From: Bacteroidota bacterium
GTDB taxonomy: Bacteria > Bacteroidota > Bacteroidia > Bacteroidales > TTA-H9
Reading direction: 5' to 3'
Assembly (NCBI GenBank): GCA_003250395.1
Contig: QKGM01000044.1
Span: 52,550 to 116,549, forward strand
Length of the DNA: 64,000 nt
Made by a program: the position numbers and the translations under genes. Every line of letters starts with the position of its first letter. Position 1 is the stretch's first letter. The notes under the pieces were generated by a model, which saw only the letters and a list, made by a program, of their open reading frames with translations, was not told where the DNA came from and did no database searches. Below are positions 1-8,414 of this stretch, piece by piece.

Positions 1-2
1 GC

Positions 3-1202
3 TTTGGGCTTGAATTCACCGACCATCCCTGGCTGAAACCTGTCCGCTACCCCTGGTATCGCACCGATCAGAGCCAGAAAATAGAAAACTACCCCTTTTA
101 TCACATCGAAAGTGAAGAACTGCACGAAGTTGGGGTTGGCCCTATTCATGCCGGTATAATAGAACCCGGTCATTTCAGGTTTATATGCAACGGGGAACAG
201 ATACTCCACCTCGAGATTCAACTTGGTTTCCAGCACCGGGGTATCGAGAAGTTGATGGTTGAAAGAAAAGACCTCCTCAGCCGAACCATTCTTGCCGAAT
301 CAATAGCAGGCGATACTGTGGTCGGACACACCTCGGCTTTCTCAAACCTTTGGGAAAGCCTGTGTGGATTCATCCCTTCACCCGATCTCATTCATGCCAG
401 GACACTTGCCCTGGAGTGGGAACGTATTGCCATACATACCGGCGACCTAAGCGCAATTGCCACCGATATTGCCTACCAACTTGGCAGCAGTGTCTTTGGA
501 AGGCTTCGGACACCAATCATAAACGCCTTCCAGATATGGGGAGGCAACAGGCTTGCCAAAGGGCTCATCCGACCATTTAGAAACAGATTCCCCTTCAGCC
601 CGAATCTGAGAGATACTTTCAACAAAATACTGGATGCCTACTATCCAGACTATACAGAGATGTTCGACCGGATGATCGACCTCCCATCAATACTTTCACG
701 TCTGGAAAAAACCGGCGTAGTAACGAGAGAGCAGAGCCTGCAGACAGGTACCGTCGGAATAGCCGCCCGTTCGGCCAATCTCGAACGGGATATCAGGAAA
801 AGCCATCCCTGCCTCGGATACAACGACATCTCCCATTCTCCGCTTTTAATGCCCCAGGGCGACGTATATGCCCGGACCAGGATCCGGGACTCCGAAATCA
901 GGCAATCGATAGGCTATGCTCGTACGCTGATGGAGAATATGCCCCGGCACTCTACCGGCAACCAGGCAATTATCCAGCCTGCTTCCAACTCCTTTATCGT
1001 TTCGCTGGTAGAAGGTTGGAGAGGTGAAATCTGCCATGCAGCGATTACTGATAATGATGGGGAACTGATTCTTTACAAAATCAAAGATCCATCGATGCAT
1101 AACTGGACCGCTCTGGCTCTCGCCGTGCGCAACAACGAGATATCAGACTTTCCCATCTGCAATAAAAGCTTTAACCTAAGCTATTGTGGATTCGACCTTT
1201 AA
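3..1202 (+). CDS. NuoCD/HyfG-like large subunit of an energy-converting hydrogenase-related complex (5' end outside window)
   Basis: The reading frame is open from the window edge, so the true start lies upstream; 399 residues are visible. The first ~20 residues match the end of the NuoC-like domain of fused HycE/HyfG proteins (DHPWLKP, then RYPW). Next comes the NuoD-type signature HEVGVGPIHAG (residues 41-51) and EPGHFRF. Family members form the quinone- or Ni-site subunit of complex I or group 4 hydrogenases at the inner face of the membrane. Both Ni-binding CxxC motifs are gone. The N-terminal RxCGxC position reads SIAGDT (nt 300-317), and the C-terminal DPCxxC position reads NLSYCG with one shifted Cys (codon 1185-1187). 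A NiFe hydrogenase activity is therefore unlikely, and 'Ehr' (hydrogenase-related) is the better label. It is followed after 21 nt by its small subunit. Confidence 0.85.
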   Translation, partial: FGLEFTDHPWLKPVRYPWYRTDQSQKIENYPFYHIESEELHEVGVGPIHAGIIEPGHFRFICNGEQILHLEIQLGFQHRGIEKLMVERKDLLSRTILAESIAGDTVVGHTSAFSNLWESLCGFIPSPDLIHARTLALEWERIAIHTGDLSAIATDIAYQLGSSVFGRLRTPIINAFQIWGGNRLAKGLIRPFRNRFPFSPNLRDTFNKILDAYYPDYTEMFDRMIDLPSILSRLEKTGVVTREQSLQTGTVGIAARSANLERDIRKSHPCLGYNDISHSPLLMPQGDVYARTRIRDSEIRQSIGYARTLMENMPRHSTGNQAIIQPASNSFIVSLVEGWRGEICHAAITDNDGELILYKIKDPSMHNWTALALAVRNNEISDFPICNKSFNLSYCGFDL

Positions 1203-1223
1203 AAGAACTAAACCGGTATACCA

Positions 1224-2000
1224 ATGATTCAGGAGCTTAAAATATTATTTCATCAGGGAAAACAGTATATTCCGGATGTAACCACGGTTGAAGTACCTGG
1301 TATCTTTCGTGGACGCCCGGTCATCAGCACCAAGCCAACAGATACAGTTGCGCTTTGTGCAATATGCCCCACGAAGGCTATTCAGGCCAATCCTGCTGTC
1401 AGTATTGACATGGGAAGATGTTTGTTTTGTGGAGAATGTGCAGATCTTTTCCCCGATAAGATCAGATTTTCGAAAGACTACAAACTGGCCTCCAATTCCC
1501 TTGAGGGACTTATCGTCCGTGAAGGTACAGATCAGCCGCTCTTTATAGACCCCGCCAAAATACGCGGCGAGATTACCAGGCTCTTCAATGGCTCACTAAA
1601 ACTCAGGCAGGTGTCCGCAGCAGGTGATAACAGTTGTGAATGGGAAATGGGTGCAGCCGGAAACGTCAACTTTGACATGGGCAGGTTTGGAATTGAGTTC
1701 GTTGCATCACCACGCCATGCTGATGGTATCGTCATTACAGGACCAATCAGCCAAAATATGGCCGAACCACTTCAGATATGCTATGATGCAACCCCTTCTC
1801 CAAAAATCATCATATTGGCCGGAGTTGACGCGATCAGCGGGGGTATCTTTGAAGGAAGCCCAGCCCTGAATCGTACATTCCTGAACAAATATAAAATTGA
1901 CCTCTACATACCTGGTAACCCTGTCCACCCCCTCAGTTTTATTAACGGGGTTCTGGGGCTCATTAGGGCAGGGAAGAAAAAACAGATACGATTGGTCTGA
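1224..2000 (+). CDS. NuoB/HycG-like small subunit with N-terminal ferredoxin domain, degenerate proximal-cluster site
   Basis: 258 residues. An N-terminal ferredoxin-like part has Cys45, Cys48, Cys66, Cys69 and Cys72 (CAICP and CLFCGEC). This suffices for one [4Fe-4S] cluster; the second cluster's ligands are absent. The rest is the NuoB/HycG fold: RFGIEFVASPRHADGIVITG and QNMAEPL are the family's hallmark stretch. The four ligands of the N2/proximal [4Fe-4S] cluster should fall at residues 135, 138, 202 and 232. They read Asp, Cys138, Asp and Asn, so three of four are lost. It is the last gene of an operon entering from the left edge. In related complexes this subunit passes electrons between a ferredoxin and the large subunit; how it would do so here is unclear. 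Family assignment is firm, function is not. Confidence 0.85.
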   Translation: MIQELKILFHQGKQYIPDVTTVEVPGIFRGRPVISTKPTDTVALCAICPTKAIQANPAVSIDMGRCLFCGECADLFPDKIRFSKDYKLASNSLEGLIVREGTDQPLFIDPAKIRGEITRLFNGSLKLRQVSAAGDNSCEWEMGAAGNVNFDMGRFGIEFVASPRHADGIVITGPISQNMAEPLQICYDATPSPKIIILAGVDAISGGIFEGSPALNRTFLNKYKIDLYIPGNPVHPLSFINGVLGLIRAGKKKQIRLV

Positions 2001-2223
2001 AATGAAGCAATAATAAAACTAAAAAATCAGGTTACCCGGACTCTGTTTATCTTAATTATTCGCCTGTATATTTACCGACCTATCTCCGGTTCATGCTTCG
2101 TGTATTGTTTCCTGACAGTGTTTTTATCAGGTCGGTGATTCTATTGACATGGTTATCTAATGCCTTTTAATTGAGGCACATAAAAATAAGCGGAGAGAGA
2201 TTATCGAATAGCAAGCCGCTACC

Positions 2224-2709
2224 TTACAGTTTCTGTACAGGTACATTGGTGAATTTCCCTTCAGAAAGGGTGACACTATTACCCTCGTTATCCTTCACAA
2301 CGAAAGAGAATGTCCCGCTTACGAGACAGTTGGTCAGATCTAGTTCAGAAATATTTACCCATCCTTCCGGTTCATCCAGAAAAACCGTACTGTAGGAATT
2401 CGGTGTACCCAGGGTATATCCACACTCGGTAGACGTATTGCTATCATCCACCGGATAAATTTTAGCAGTATGCCCGTAAAAAGTAATTGTAATCGCTTTC
2501 AATGAAACTTCAGAGGCTCTGATCATTACAATATCCTGCGTAGCACTATATGAGGCAAATAAAATACCTGGCTTCCACTCGGTTCCATCAATCTGAACTG
2601 AAAAACTTGATGCCGGTGCTCCCGGGACTTCTGTTTTATCATCTTTACCACATCCCGTGGCTAATATGGCAGTAACTGATATAAACACAAAAAATAGAAT
2701 TCTTCTCAT
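2224..2709 (-). CDS. Small lipoprotein, DUF6252-like
   Basis: 161 residues. A lipoprotein signal peptide (MRRILFFVFISVTAILATGC, lipobox Cys20) is followed by a short charged linker. A beta-rich domain follows, with a Bacteroidota-type opening (SFSVQIDGTEWKP) and a closing pattern SGTFSFVVKDNEG then GKFTNVPV. The ending resembles the DUF6252 family of periplasm- or surface-exposed lipoproteins of unknown function. It is a single gene facing away from the hydrogenase-like operon, with long intergenic DNA upstream. No enzymatic motif is visible. Confidence 0.75.
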   Translation of the reverse strand: MRRILFFVFISVTAILATGCGKDDKTEVPGAPASSFSVQIDGTEWKPGILFASYSATQDIVMIRASEVSLKAITITFYGHTAKIYPVDDSNTSTECGYTLGTPNSYSTVFLDEPEGWVNISELDLTNCLVSGTFSFVVKDNEGNSVTLSEGKFTNVPVQKL

Positions 2710-3285
2710 CTGAAAGACATATAATGGTGATATAAATAGAATTAATTAAAGCGAACAAATGTAATAACTTATTACACCCGATCCTAAAAAAACAAAGCAC
2801 GACTACAAGAAAAAGCTGTTCCATACCGGTTTACAGAACCCACCTGTTTTGAAACAACTGCCATAAGCTGGACAATCTCATATACTACATCAGTATACAA
2901 ACTAAAGGTGATGCTATCCTGGCAAATCAGATATCGGTTGTTCGATGTCAGGTTATTACGTCATCATTGAAGATGGTTGTATTGAAAGTGCTGACTGTGC
3001 TGTTCTATTCCGGCAAGGTGCCATGATACCTGAAACCAGCTCAATCCGGATTAACAGCGATAAGGCCCGCTGAATTAAAAATTCTAAGATAAGCAACCCA
3101 ATACTGAATTAATCGCTGGAAAAAGCTCTGGAAAACCAGATAATTCCAACATCAATACGAGCTATTAAAATAGCCTTTGCATCAACACTTATAGTGAACA
3201 CAAAACCCATCAAAAACCACATTATTCTACCACAAACCACAAAAAACACAAAACACTGATTAACAAGCACCATACATATCCTTCG

Positions 3286-3322
3286 TTCGAAGTAGCTTCG
3301 AAGTAGCTTCGAAGTAGTTTCG
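3286..3322. repeat. 11-bp tandem repeat, three copies plus a partial
   Basis: The unit TTCGAAGTAGC occurs at 3286-3296 and 3297-3307. A third copy at 3308-3318 ends in T instead of C, followed by TTCG (3319-3322). The period is about one helical turn. It lies in a long non-coding region. A second repeat of the same period but unrelated sequence lies at 35044-35098. Confidence 0.9.
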
Positions 3323-3421
3323 TTCTGTTTTCGTTTTCAAACGAACTAAAAACGAAGAAGAATTGAACGAGCTGCGAACTGAGTATGATTGATATTTAGC
3401 TCATGAAATAGAATGGTTTAG

Positions 3422-3437
3422 CGCGATTTAAATCGCG
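3422..3437. repeat. Perfect 16-bp palindrome
   Basis: CGCGATTTAAATCGCG reads the same on both strands. It sits mid-intergenic, far from either flanking start codon (about 350 nt upstream of 3787). It could be a protein-binding site or a dispersed repeat; nothing in the window decides between these, and I see no second copy here. Confidence 0.8.
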
Positions 3438-3786
3438 ATGTTGTTTTTCCGGGTCAACCGGATATTTACATTACCTCAGGTATAGAATGTAACCGGACCC
3501 ATTGACAAAACGTAATGCATTCAAACACAAACCGAAATACAAACATTTGAAATTTAACCTGCGATTAATAATTCGGCCGTCCTTAAATAACAGCATCCCA
3601 TGCTTATTAATTAGCTAGAATTTTTACATTTGCATACAGAAAGTCAACCCTTCAAAACGATATATCCGGACAAAGCACCTACCTTACAAATTATCTGTTC
3701 AGTGTGCAACGCCATTTTCTGCTATCAACAAAAAATTCTAAATAAAAAAACGCAATCTGACTTAACGACAACCTGATACAAAGACT

Positions 3787-4386
3787 ATGAGAACAAAAAC
3801 CAAAATTCTGCTAATCACCGTTTTAACCACACTCCTTCTTCCTAATTTATATGCCCAGAATCGGGGGCAAATGAAAATTGGCATTGCAGGTGGAGTCAGC
3901 CTGCCCGGCGGAGATCTTCGGGATGAGTGCAGTTCGGGCTTCGATGGAATGGCCTCCTTCCGTTATTTTCTGACGGATCGCTTTGCACTTGGTATCCAGT
4001 CTGGACTTGTTACTATGCCGGTAAATGAGATGTGGATCGAATATTTTAGCAATAATCAGTATCCGGAAAAAGATGCACTGGAAATCAATTATCATTTCAT
4101 ACCTGTTATGATAACTGCCGATCACTTCTTTGCCAAGGAGAGAGTGAGGCCTTATATGGGTGCTGGTCTTGGCATGACGATATGGTCAGCAACGACTGAA
4201 TATCAAGGTACTAAATCACGTTCAAATGTGTGGTCTGACTTTGCCATCTGCTTCCATCTGGGCAGTCTGTTCGAGTTAACAAAAAAATGGGATTTGGGGT
4301 TCTCAGCAGAATATCAGGCAATAATTAAAGACAGAGTCGATCTGGGATACATTACGCTGAATGGTGGCGTAATCTGGAACCTTTAA
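3787..4386 (+). CDS. Outer-membrane beta-barrel protein
   Basis: 199 residues. An N-terminal signal peptide (about residues 1-24, ending in LYAQ) is followed by alternating hydrophobic/polar strands and glycine-rich turns, such as KIGIAGGVSLPGG and RPYMGAGLGM. It closes with a beta strand ending in Leu (GGVIWNL). Length and pattern fit the small OmpX/OmpW-like 'outer membrane beta-barrel' proteins common in Bacteroidota. It appears monocistronic, with a possible -7 box (TACATTTG) at 3625-3632. The ligand or role cannot be told from sequence. Confidence 0.75.
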   Translation: MRTKTKILLITVLTTLLLPNLYAQNRGQMKIGIAGGVSLPGGDLRDECSSGFDGMASFRYFLTDRFALGIQSGLVTMPVNEMWIEYFSNNQYPEKDALEINYHFIPVMITADHFFAKERVRPYMGAGLGMTIWSATTEYQGTKSRSNVWSDFAICFHLGSLFELTKKWDLGFSAEYQAIIKDRVDLGYITLNGGVIWNL

Positions 4387-4539
4387 TCGCAGGTCAACAG
4401 ATAAAAGCCGGCCACATGAGCACACCTGTGGATTAATATTCTTTCTGATTATATTGTATAGAAGTCATTTTGCAGCATTCGAAATTTTCCGCAGGTGGTA
4501 TTATCACCTTATCACCCTGACTTTTAAATATCAAGATTT

Positions 4540-5352
4540 ATGAAAACAAGATTAATCTTACTGGTGCTGCTCCTTCACTCACTGATGATGCAGGGGCAAT
4601 CATGGGAATTTACCAGCAAACTATATCTCATTGACGGACAAGGAACGATCGATTCAGTTCTGTTTGGCAACAACTTTTCAGCGACCATTGGCCTGGATAA
4701 TGAATGGAATGAACAGGACATTTCCAATATTCCATGGAATAAACCCGAGATCAGATCAATTCTTCGAAAGGACGACACAGTTGATTGCGTTATTCAATCC
4801 TTTGTTTCTGATAGCCTGTTCCCTGCAAATTATGATTTAAAAATTGATATGCGTCCAAGCGGAGCCTATAATCCAGAGGGAACCAGTTTTATTTTCAAAT
4901 TGGAAGCCGAACATTACCCTGTTGAGATATATTCAGACTTTAGTGATATGTATGAAAATAGTTTTTATTGTAGTTGCTTCACAGAAATTCACCTATATAA
5001 GGACACATGCGAGGATGAAACTCCTGCATCATGCGAACCCGGGTACAGTCATCTCTACACGATTAACGATTCAACGGAAAGTTACATCACTATCAAACTG
5101 GATTTCGAGTCCGGTATAAATAGACCGGGAATCAGGAATACCATCCTTAAAAGCGGGAATCCGTCCGGATCAACACTCTTGCTTGACTATACCGGACCGA
5201 TGCAATTGTTTGATCTGAGCGGACGTAAATTACTTGACCAACACGTCGAACGGATGAGACCTGTTGATATTGGCCCACTCCCGAAAGGGTGTTATCTGGT
5301 GATGACCAACCTGATGAACTTCAAGATTATTAAGACAGATATCTTGAATTAG
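4540..5352 (+). CDS. Secreted protein with a short T9SS-type sorting domain
   Basis: 270 residues with a signal peptide of about 20 residues (hydrophobic LILLVLLLHSLMM). The middle has paired cysteines around residues 144-165 (FYCSCF, then CEDE and CEPGY) and no family I recognise. The last ~55 residues resemble a type A T9SS C-terminal domain: MQLFDLSGRKLLDQ, then a GCYLV strand and a final basic/hydrophobic strand FKIIKTDIL. The usual N-terminal PNP motif of such domains is weak. It is probably exported across the outer membrane or anchored at the surface. Function unknown. Confidence 0.65.
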   Translation: MKTRLILLVLLLHSLMMQGQSWEFTSKLYLIDGQGTIDSVLFGNNFSATIGLDNEWNEQDISNIPWNKPEIRSILRKDDTVDCVIQSFVSDSLFPANYDLKIDMRPSGAYNPEGTSFIFKLEAEHYPVEIYSDFSDMYENSFYCSCFTEIHLYKDTCEDETPASCEPGYSHLYTINDSTESYITIKLDFESGINRPGIRNTILKSGNPSGSTLLLDYTGPMQLFDLSGRKLLDQHVERMRPVDIGPLPKGCYLVMTNLMNFKIIKTDILN

Positions 5353-5703
5353 AGACGCCCCGAAGGCTCAGGGCTATAATTCTAAATATTAATAACTGAC
5401 GGGAAGAAGAATCCCGTGTCGATATTTTTCAGGAAGGAAATACTGAAAAGTAACCCGGAATTAATAACAAAGGAAGAATGTTTATAAACTAAATCACTCC
5501 CCGATCCATTTTTCACTTTGCATATATGAACCATTTCATCAGTGTAAATGTTATAGCTTGCCAAAAACAGATGAGGTAAATCAAAACGTAAAGCAGAAAA
5601 ACACTCCGGACGGCCGGAGATTTGCATTACCTTTGTGCCTGAGGTCATTATTCTTATCTATTCCAAAGGATTATAATCAACACAGGGCTTTCCCGGCTTT
5701 TTA
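5353..5703. other. Intergenic region upstream of the metal-receptor pair
   Basis: About 350 bp. The only frame of size (minus strand, 88 codons) has no signal or domain features and looks fortuitous. A -7-like element TACCTTTG is present at 5628-5635, about 70 nt before the start of the His-rich small protein; a matching -33 TTG is not clear. I see no Fur/Zur-type operator with confidence. Confidence 0.45.
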
Positions 5704-6018
5704 ATGATCAGAAAGATTAAACATATCCTCCCGGTACTACTGTTAGTAGTATTCATAGGGCCTTCTGTTGTAAAGCTTGGGCACCATCATCATCATGAAA
5801 ATAGCGGCCACCACAAAACAGATGGCCAGATGGAATTTAAGGAAATCTGCATAATATGCGATTTCGAGTTCTCTGTATTCTCCTCAGCCAGTGAGAACTT
5901 CGTCATACCAAACGAACAGCCTGTCGACAGTTACTCCAACAACTACAGGCCAGCGTTATTTCTCAACCATCAATACTATTCCTTTTTATTACGTGCGCCC
6001 CCGTTTTCACAAATTTAA
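5704..6018 (+). CDS. Small exported His-rich CxxC protein preceding a TonB receptor
   Basis: 104 residues. One N-terminal hydrophobic segment (about residues 8-25) may act as signal or anchor. It is followed at once by five histidines (27-31), two more (His36-His37) and a CIIC pair (Cys49, Cys52). The C-terminus carries the LLRAPPF stretch often seen at the end of small proteins preceding metal-related TonB receptors in Bacteroidota; I recall this pattern rather than having checked it. Only 57 nt separate it from the receptor gene, so they are probably co-transcribed. A role in binding Zn, Cu or another soft metal at the periplasmic face is an inference from the His/Cys content and context. 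Confidence 0.65.
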   Translation: MIRKIKHILPVLLLVVFIGPSVVKLGHHHHHENSGHHKTDGQMEFKEICIICDFEFSVFSSASENFVIPNEQPVDSYSNNYRPALFLNHQYYSFLLRAPPFSQI

Positions 6019-6075
6019 AATGCAGCACACCAGTAGCTGACCTTTCAAATTTGTTAAACATTAATACGTAATAAA

Positions 6076-8325
6076 ATGAAAAGAATATTTGTCTTTTTCG
6101 TTATCCTATTGTCGTACCCTGCCGTGAACGGACAAAATAAAATTACGGGGAGAATTACAGATCAGGATAAAAAACCACTAATCGGGGCAACAGTTTTTAT
6201 AAATGAACTTTCCAAAGGAACTGTCTCAGGTACCGGAGGCACCTATGAATTATTAAATCTGCCAAATGGAAAAGTAAAAATTCAGTTTTCCTTCGTTGGT
6301 TATAAAAACAGTATCAAAACCGTAGAATTAAACGGGAATCAGGTAAATCTGGATATCTCACTGGAGAAGACAGCCATAGAGGCAGAAGAAATCGTTATTT
6401 CCAGTGGTTATAGCTCAACGCAACATGAGAATGCCGTCAAAATAGATGTTTTAAAACTCGAAATGGAGGGCACTAAAAGCACCCCCAACTTCACAGAGGT
6501 ACTTACAAAAGTACCAGGTGTTGATATGATCTCGAAAGGAAGCGGAATTTCCAAACCGGTAATCCGCGGCCTTTCAATGAACGATATATTGATACTGAAT
6601 AACGGGGTACGATTTGAAAACTATCAGTATTCAAGCCATCATCCTTTGGGAATAGATGAGTTTGGAGTTGACGATGTGGAGATTATCAAAGGCCCCGCCT
6701 CCCTTCTGTATGGTTCAGATGCTATCGGAGGCGTTATCAACTTTATTAAAGAAAAACCGGCTCCAATAGGAACGCTGATTGGTGATTATAATCTGCAGTT
6801 GTTTTCAAACACTCTTGGAGTTACCAACAACCTGGGGATAAGGGGGGCATCGAAAAAATTCTATGGAGGCCTAAGGGCAGGACAAAAATCAAATGCTGAT
6901 TTTCTTCAGGGGGGAGGCGATTATGTTCCTAACTCTCGGTTTAATGAAATATCGGTGAAAGCAGATGCAGGTTTTACTGATAAAATCGGATCGTTTAAAT
7001 TAGTTTACAGTTTCAACAATCAAAAACTCGGACTAGTAGAGGATGAAGCAATTACAGAAATTAAAGAAAGGGGAAGGAAAAATGAAATTTTCTATCAGGA
7101 ATTAAACACGCACCTGCTTTCCAATCAAAACAAATTATATCTTGGAAATTATAAACTTGACTTTAACATAGCCTATCAGAACACGGAACTTATCCATTTC
7201 GGTGAAATTGATGTCTATGAGATCCAAATGCAACTTGCTACTCTTACATATGACATTAAACTTCATCTTCCATCGGCCGATGAATCGGAATATATTATTG
7301 GTTTTCAAGGATTCAATCAGAAGAACAAGAATCTTAACGACAGGGAGGTCAAACTCTTACCCGATGCTACAACCAATAATTATTCAGCATTTGGTTTAAT
7401 GCAGTTTAAAGTTTTACGAGGGCTCATGCTACAAGCCGGAATCAGATACGATAATAAATCCATTTCAACCCAGGCAATAGGCGAAACATCAGACACCTCA
7501 GCCTACAGGGCTCCGTTACAAAGATCATTTGGAAGTTTTAGTGGTTCGTTCGGGGCAATCTGTAATCTATCCGAAAACCTTATCCTCAGAGCAAATTTTG
7601 CCGCGGCTTATCGCACGCCAAACCTCGCTGAACTGACCTCAAACGGACAACACGAATTGCGTTTCGAAAAAGGGGACCAAAACCTGGTACCGGAAAATGC
7701 TTATGAGGCCGATCTTAGTTTGCATTACCATAAAAATAACTTTACTGCCGACATTGCCGGGTTCTTCAACACCGTAAATAACTACATTTTCATAGCTCCT
7801 ACAGGAGAAACAACCTCATCTGGTATTCCTGTTTTCAGATACAGACAATCAAATGCTACCTTGTTCGGAGGCGAGGCTGGTATTCATATTCATCCTGAAG
7901 CATTGAAATGGCTCCACAGCGAAGCAACTTTTTCTTCGGTTACAGGCAAACAACAGAATGGCGATTATCTGCCTTTTGTTCCTGCCCACAAACTACGGTT
8001 GGAATTAAGAGGAGAGAAGGAGAAACTGTTGCATTTACACAAAACGTTTGCATCAATTAACTGCAACACAGCATTTGACCAAAACAATGCTGCACCCGAC
8101 GAGACTACAACTCCTGGTTATACCCTGTTCGACATAGGTATTGGTGCCTCATTAATGGTGCAGAAACAGGAAATTTCGTTCAAGGTGAGCATCAATAACC
8201 TTTTAGATAAAAAGTATATTGATCATTTATCAACTCTCAAAGAGGTAAACCTTAACAATGCCGGCAGAAATATTACATTCAGTATCAGAATTCCCTTTGG
8301 AATTGCCGGGCAAACAATGTATTAA
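6076..8325 (+). CDS. TonB-dependent outer-membrane receptor, ZnuD-like
   Basis: 749 residues. A signal peptide (residues 1-19) precedes a carboxypeptidase-regulatory-like beta domain (about 22-105: ITGRITDQDKKPLIGATVFI). Then come a plug domain with the typical VEIIKGPASLLYGSDAIGGV segment and a C-terminal barrel ending in aromatic/hydrophobic residues. The plug stretch from GVRFENYQ through SSHHPLGID to GPASLLYGSDAIGG resembles the zinc receptor ZnuD, including a His-His pair. With the His-rich small gene just upstream, uptake of zinc or a related metal is likelier than SusC-type glycan uptake; no SusD partner is present. Substrate remains inferred. Confidence 0.85.
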   Translation: MKRIFVFFVILLSYPAVNGQNKITGRITDQDKKPLIGATVFINELSKGTVSGTGGTYELLNLPNGKVKIQFSFVGYKNSIKTVELNGNQVNLDISLEKTAIEAEEIVISSGYSSTQHENAVKIDVLKLEMEGTKSTPNFTEVLTKVPGVDMISKGSGISKPVIRGLSMNDILILNNGVRFENYQYSSHHPLGIDEFGVDDVEIIKGPASLLYGSDAIGGVINFIKEKPAPIGTLIGDYNLQLFSNTLGVTNNLGIRGASKKFYGGLRAGQKSNADFLQGGGDYVPNSRFNEISVKADAGFTDKIGSFKLVYSFNNQKLGLVEDEAITEIKERGRKNEIFYQELNTHLLSNQNKLYLGNYKLDFNIAYQNTELIHFGEIDVYEIQMQLATLTYDIKLHLPSADESEYIIGFQGFNQKNKNLNDREVKLLPDATTNNYSAFGLMQFKVLRGLMLQAGIRYDNKSISTQAIGETSDTSAYRAPLQRSFGSFSGSFGAICNLSENLILRANFAAAYRTPNLAELTSNGQHELRFEKGDQNLVPENAYEADLSLHYHKNNFTADIAGFFNTVNNYIFIAPTGETTSSGIPVFRYRQSNATLFGGEAGIHIHPEALKWLHSEATFSSVTGKQQNGDYLPFVPAHKLRLELRGEKEKLLHLHKTFASINCNTAFDQNNAAPDETTTPGYTLFDIGIGASLMVQKQEISFKVSINNLLDKKYIDHLSTLKEVNLNNAGRNITFSIRIPFGIAGQTMY

Positions 8326-8414
8326 TATTTGGAAACATAGGGATGCAATCCTGCTGAATACATAATTAACACATTTCAAATGCAATTGCAATAACAGATA
8401 GCTACCATCTGCGA

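Larger units (their letters stand above)
2710..3786. other. Long intergenic region without a convincing gene
   Basis: About 1.1 kb, AT-rich, with no reading frame of protein-like composition beyond ~43 codons. It contains an A/C-rich tract (about 3190-3260), an 11-bp tandem repeat (3286-3322), an A/T- and CG-containing stretch with self-complementary TTCGTT/AACGAA words (3318-3370), a perfect 16-bp palindrome (3422-3437), and a candidate -7 element TACATTTG at 3625-3632 for the downstream barrel gene. The last would give a leader of about 150 nt. Confidence 0.6.

Noticed and set aside
2945..3073. Plus-strand 43-codon frame (MSGYYVIIEDG...) in the 1.1-kb intergenic region
   Set aside because: No ribosome-binding or promoter support and too short to judge; left as non-coding.
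3286..3322. Possible CRISPR array
   Set aside because: Units are 11 bp with no spacers between them.
5382..5648. Minus-strand 88-codon frame upstream of the His-rich gene
   Set aside because: No signal, domain or composition typical of a gene, and it covers the likely promoter of the metal-receptor pair.
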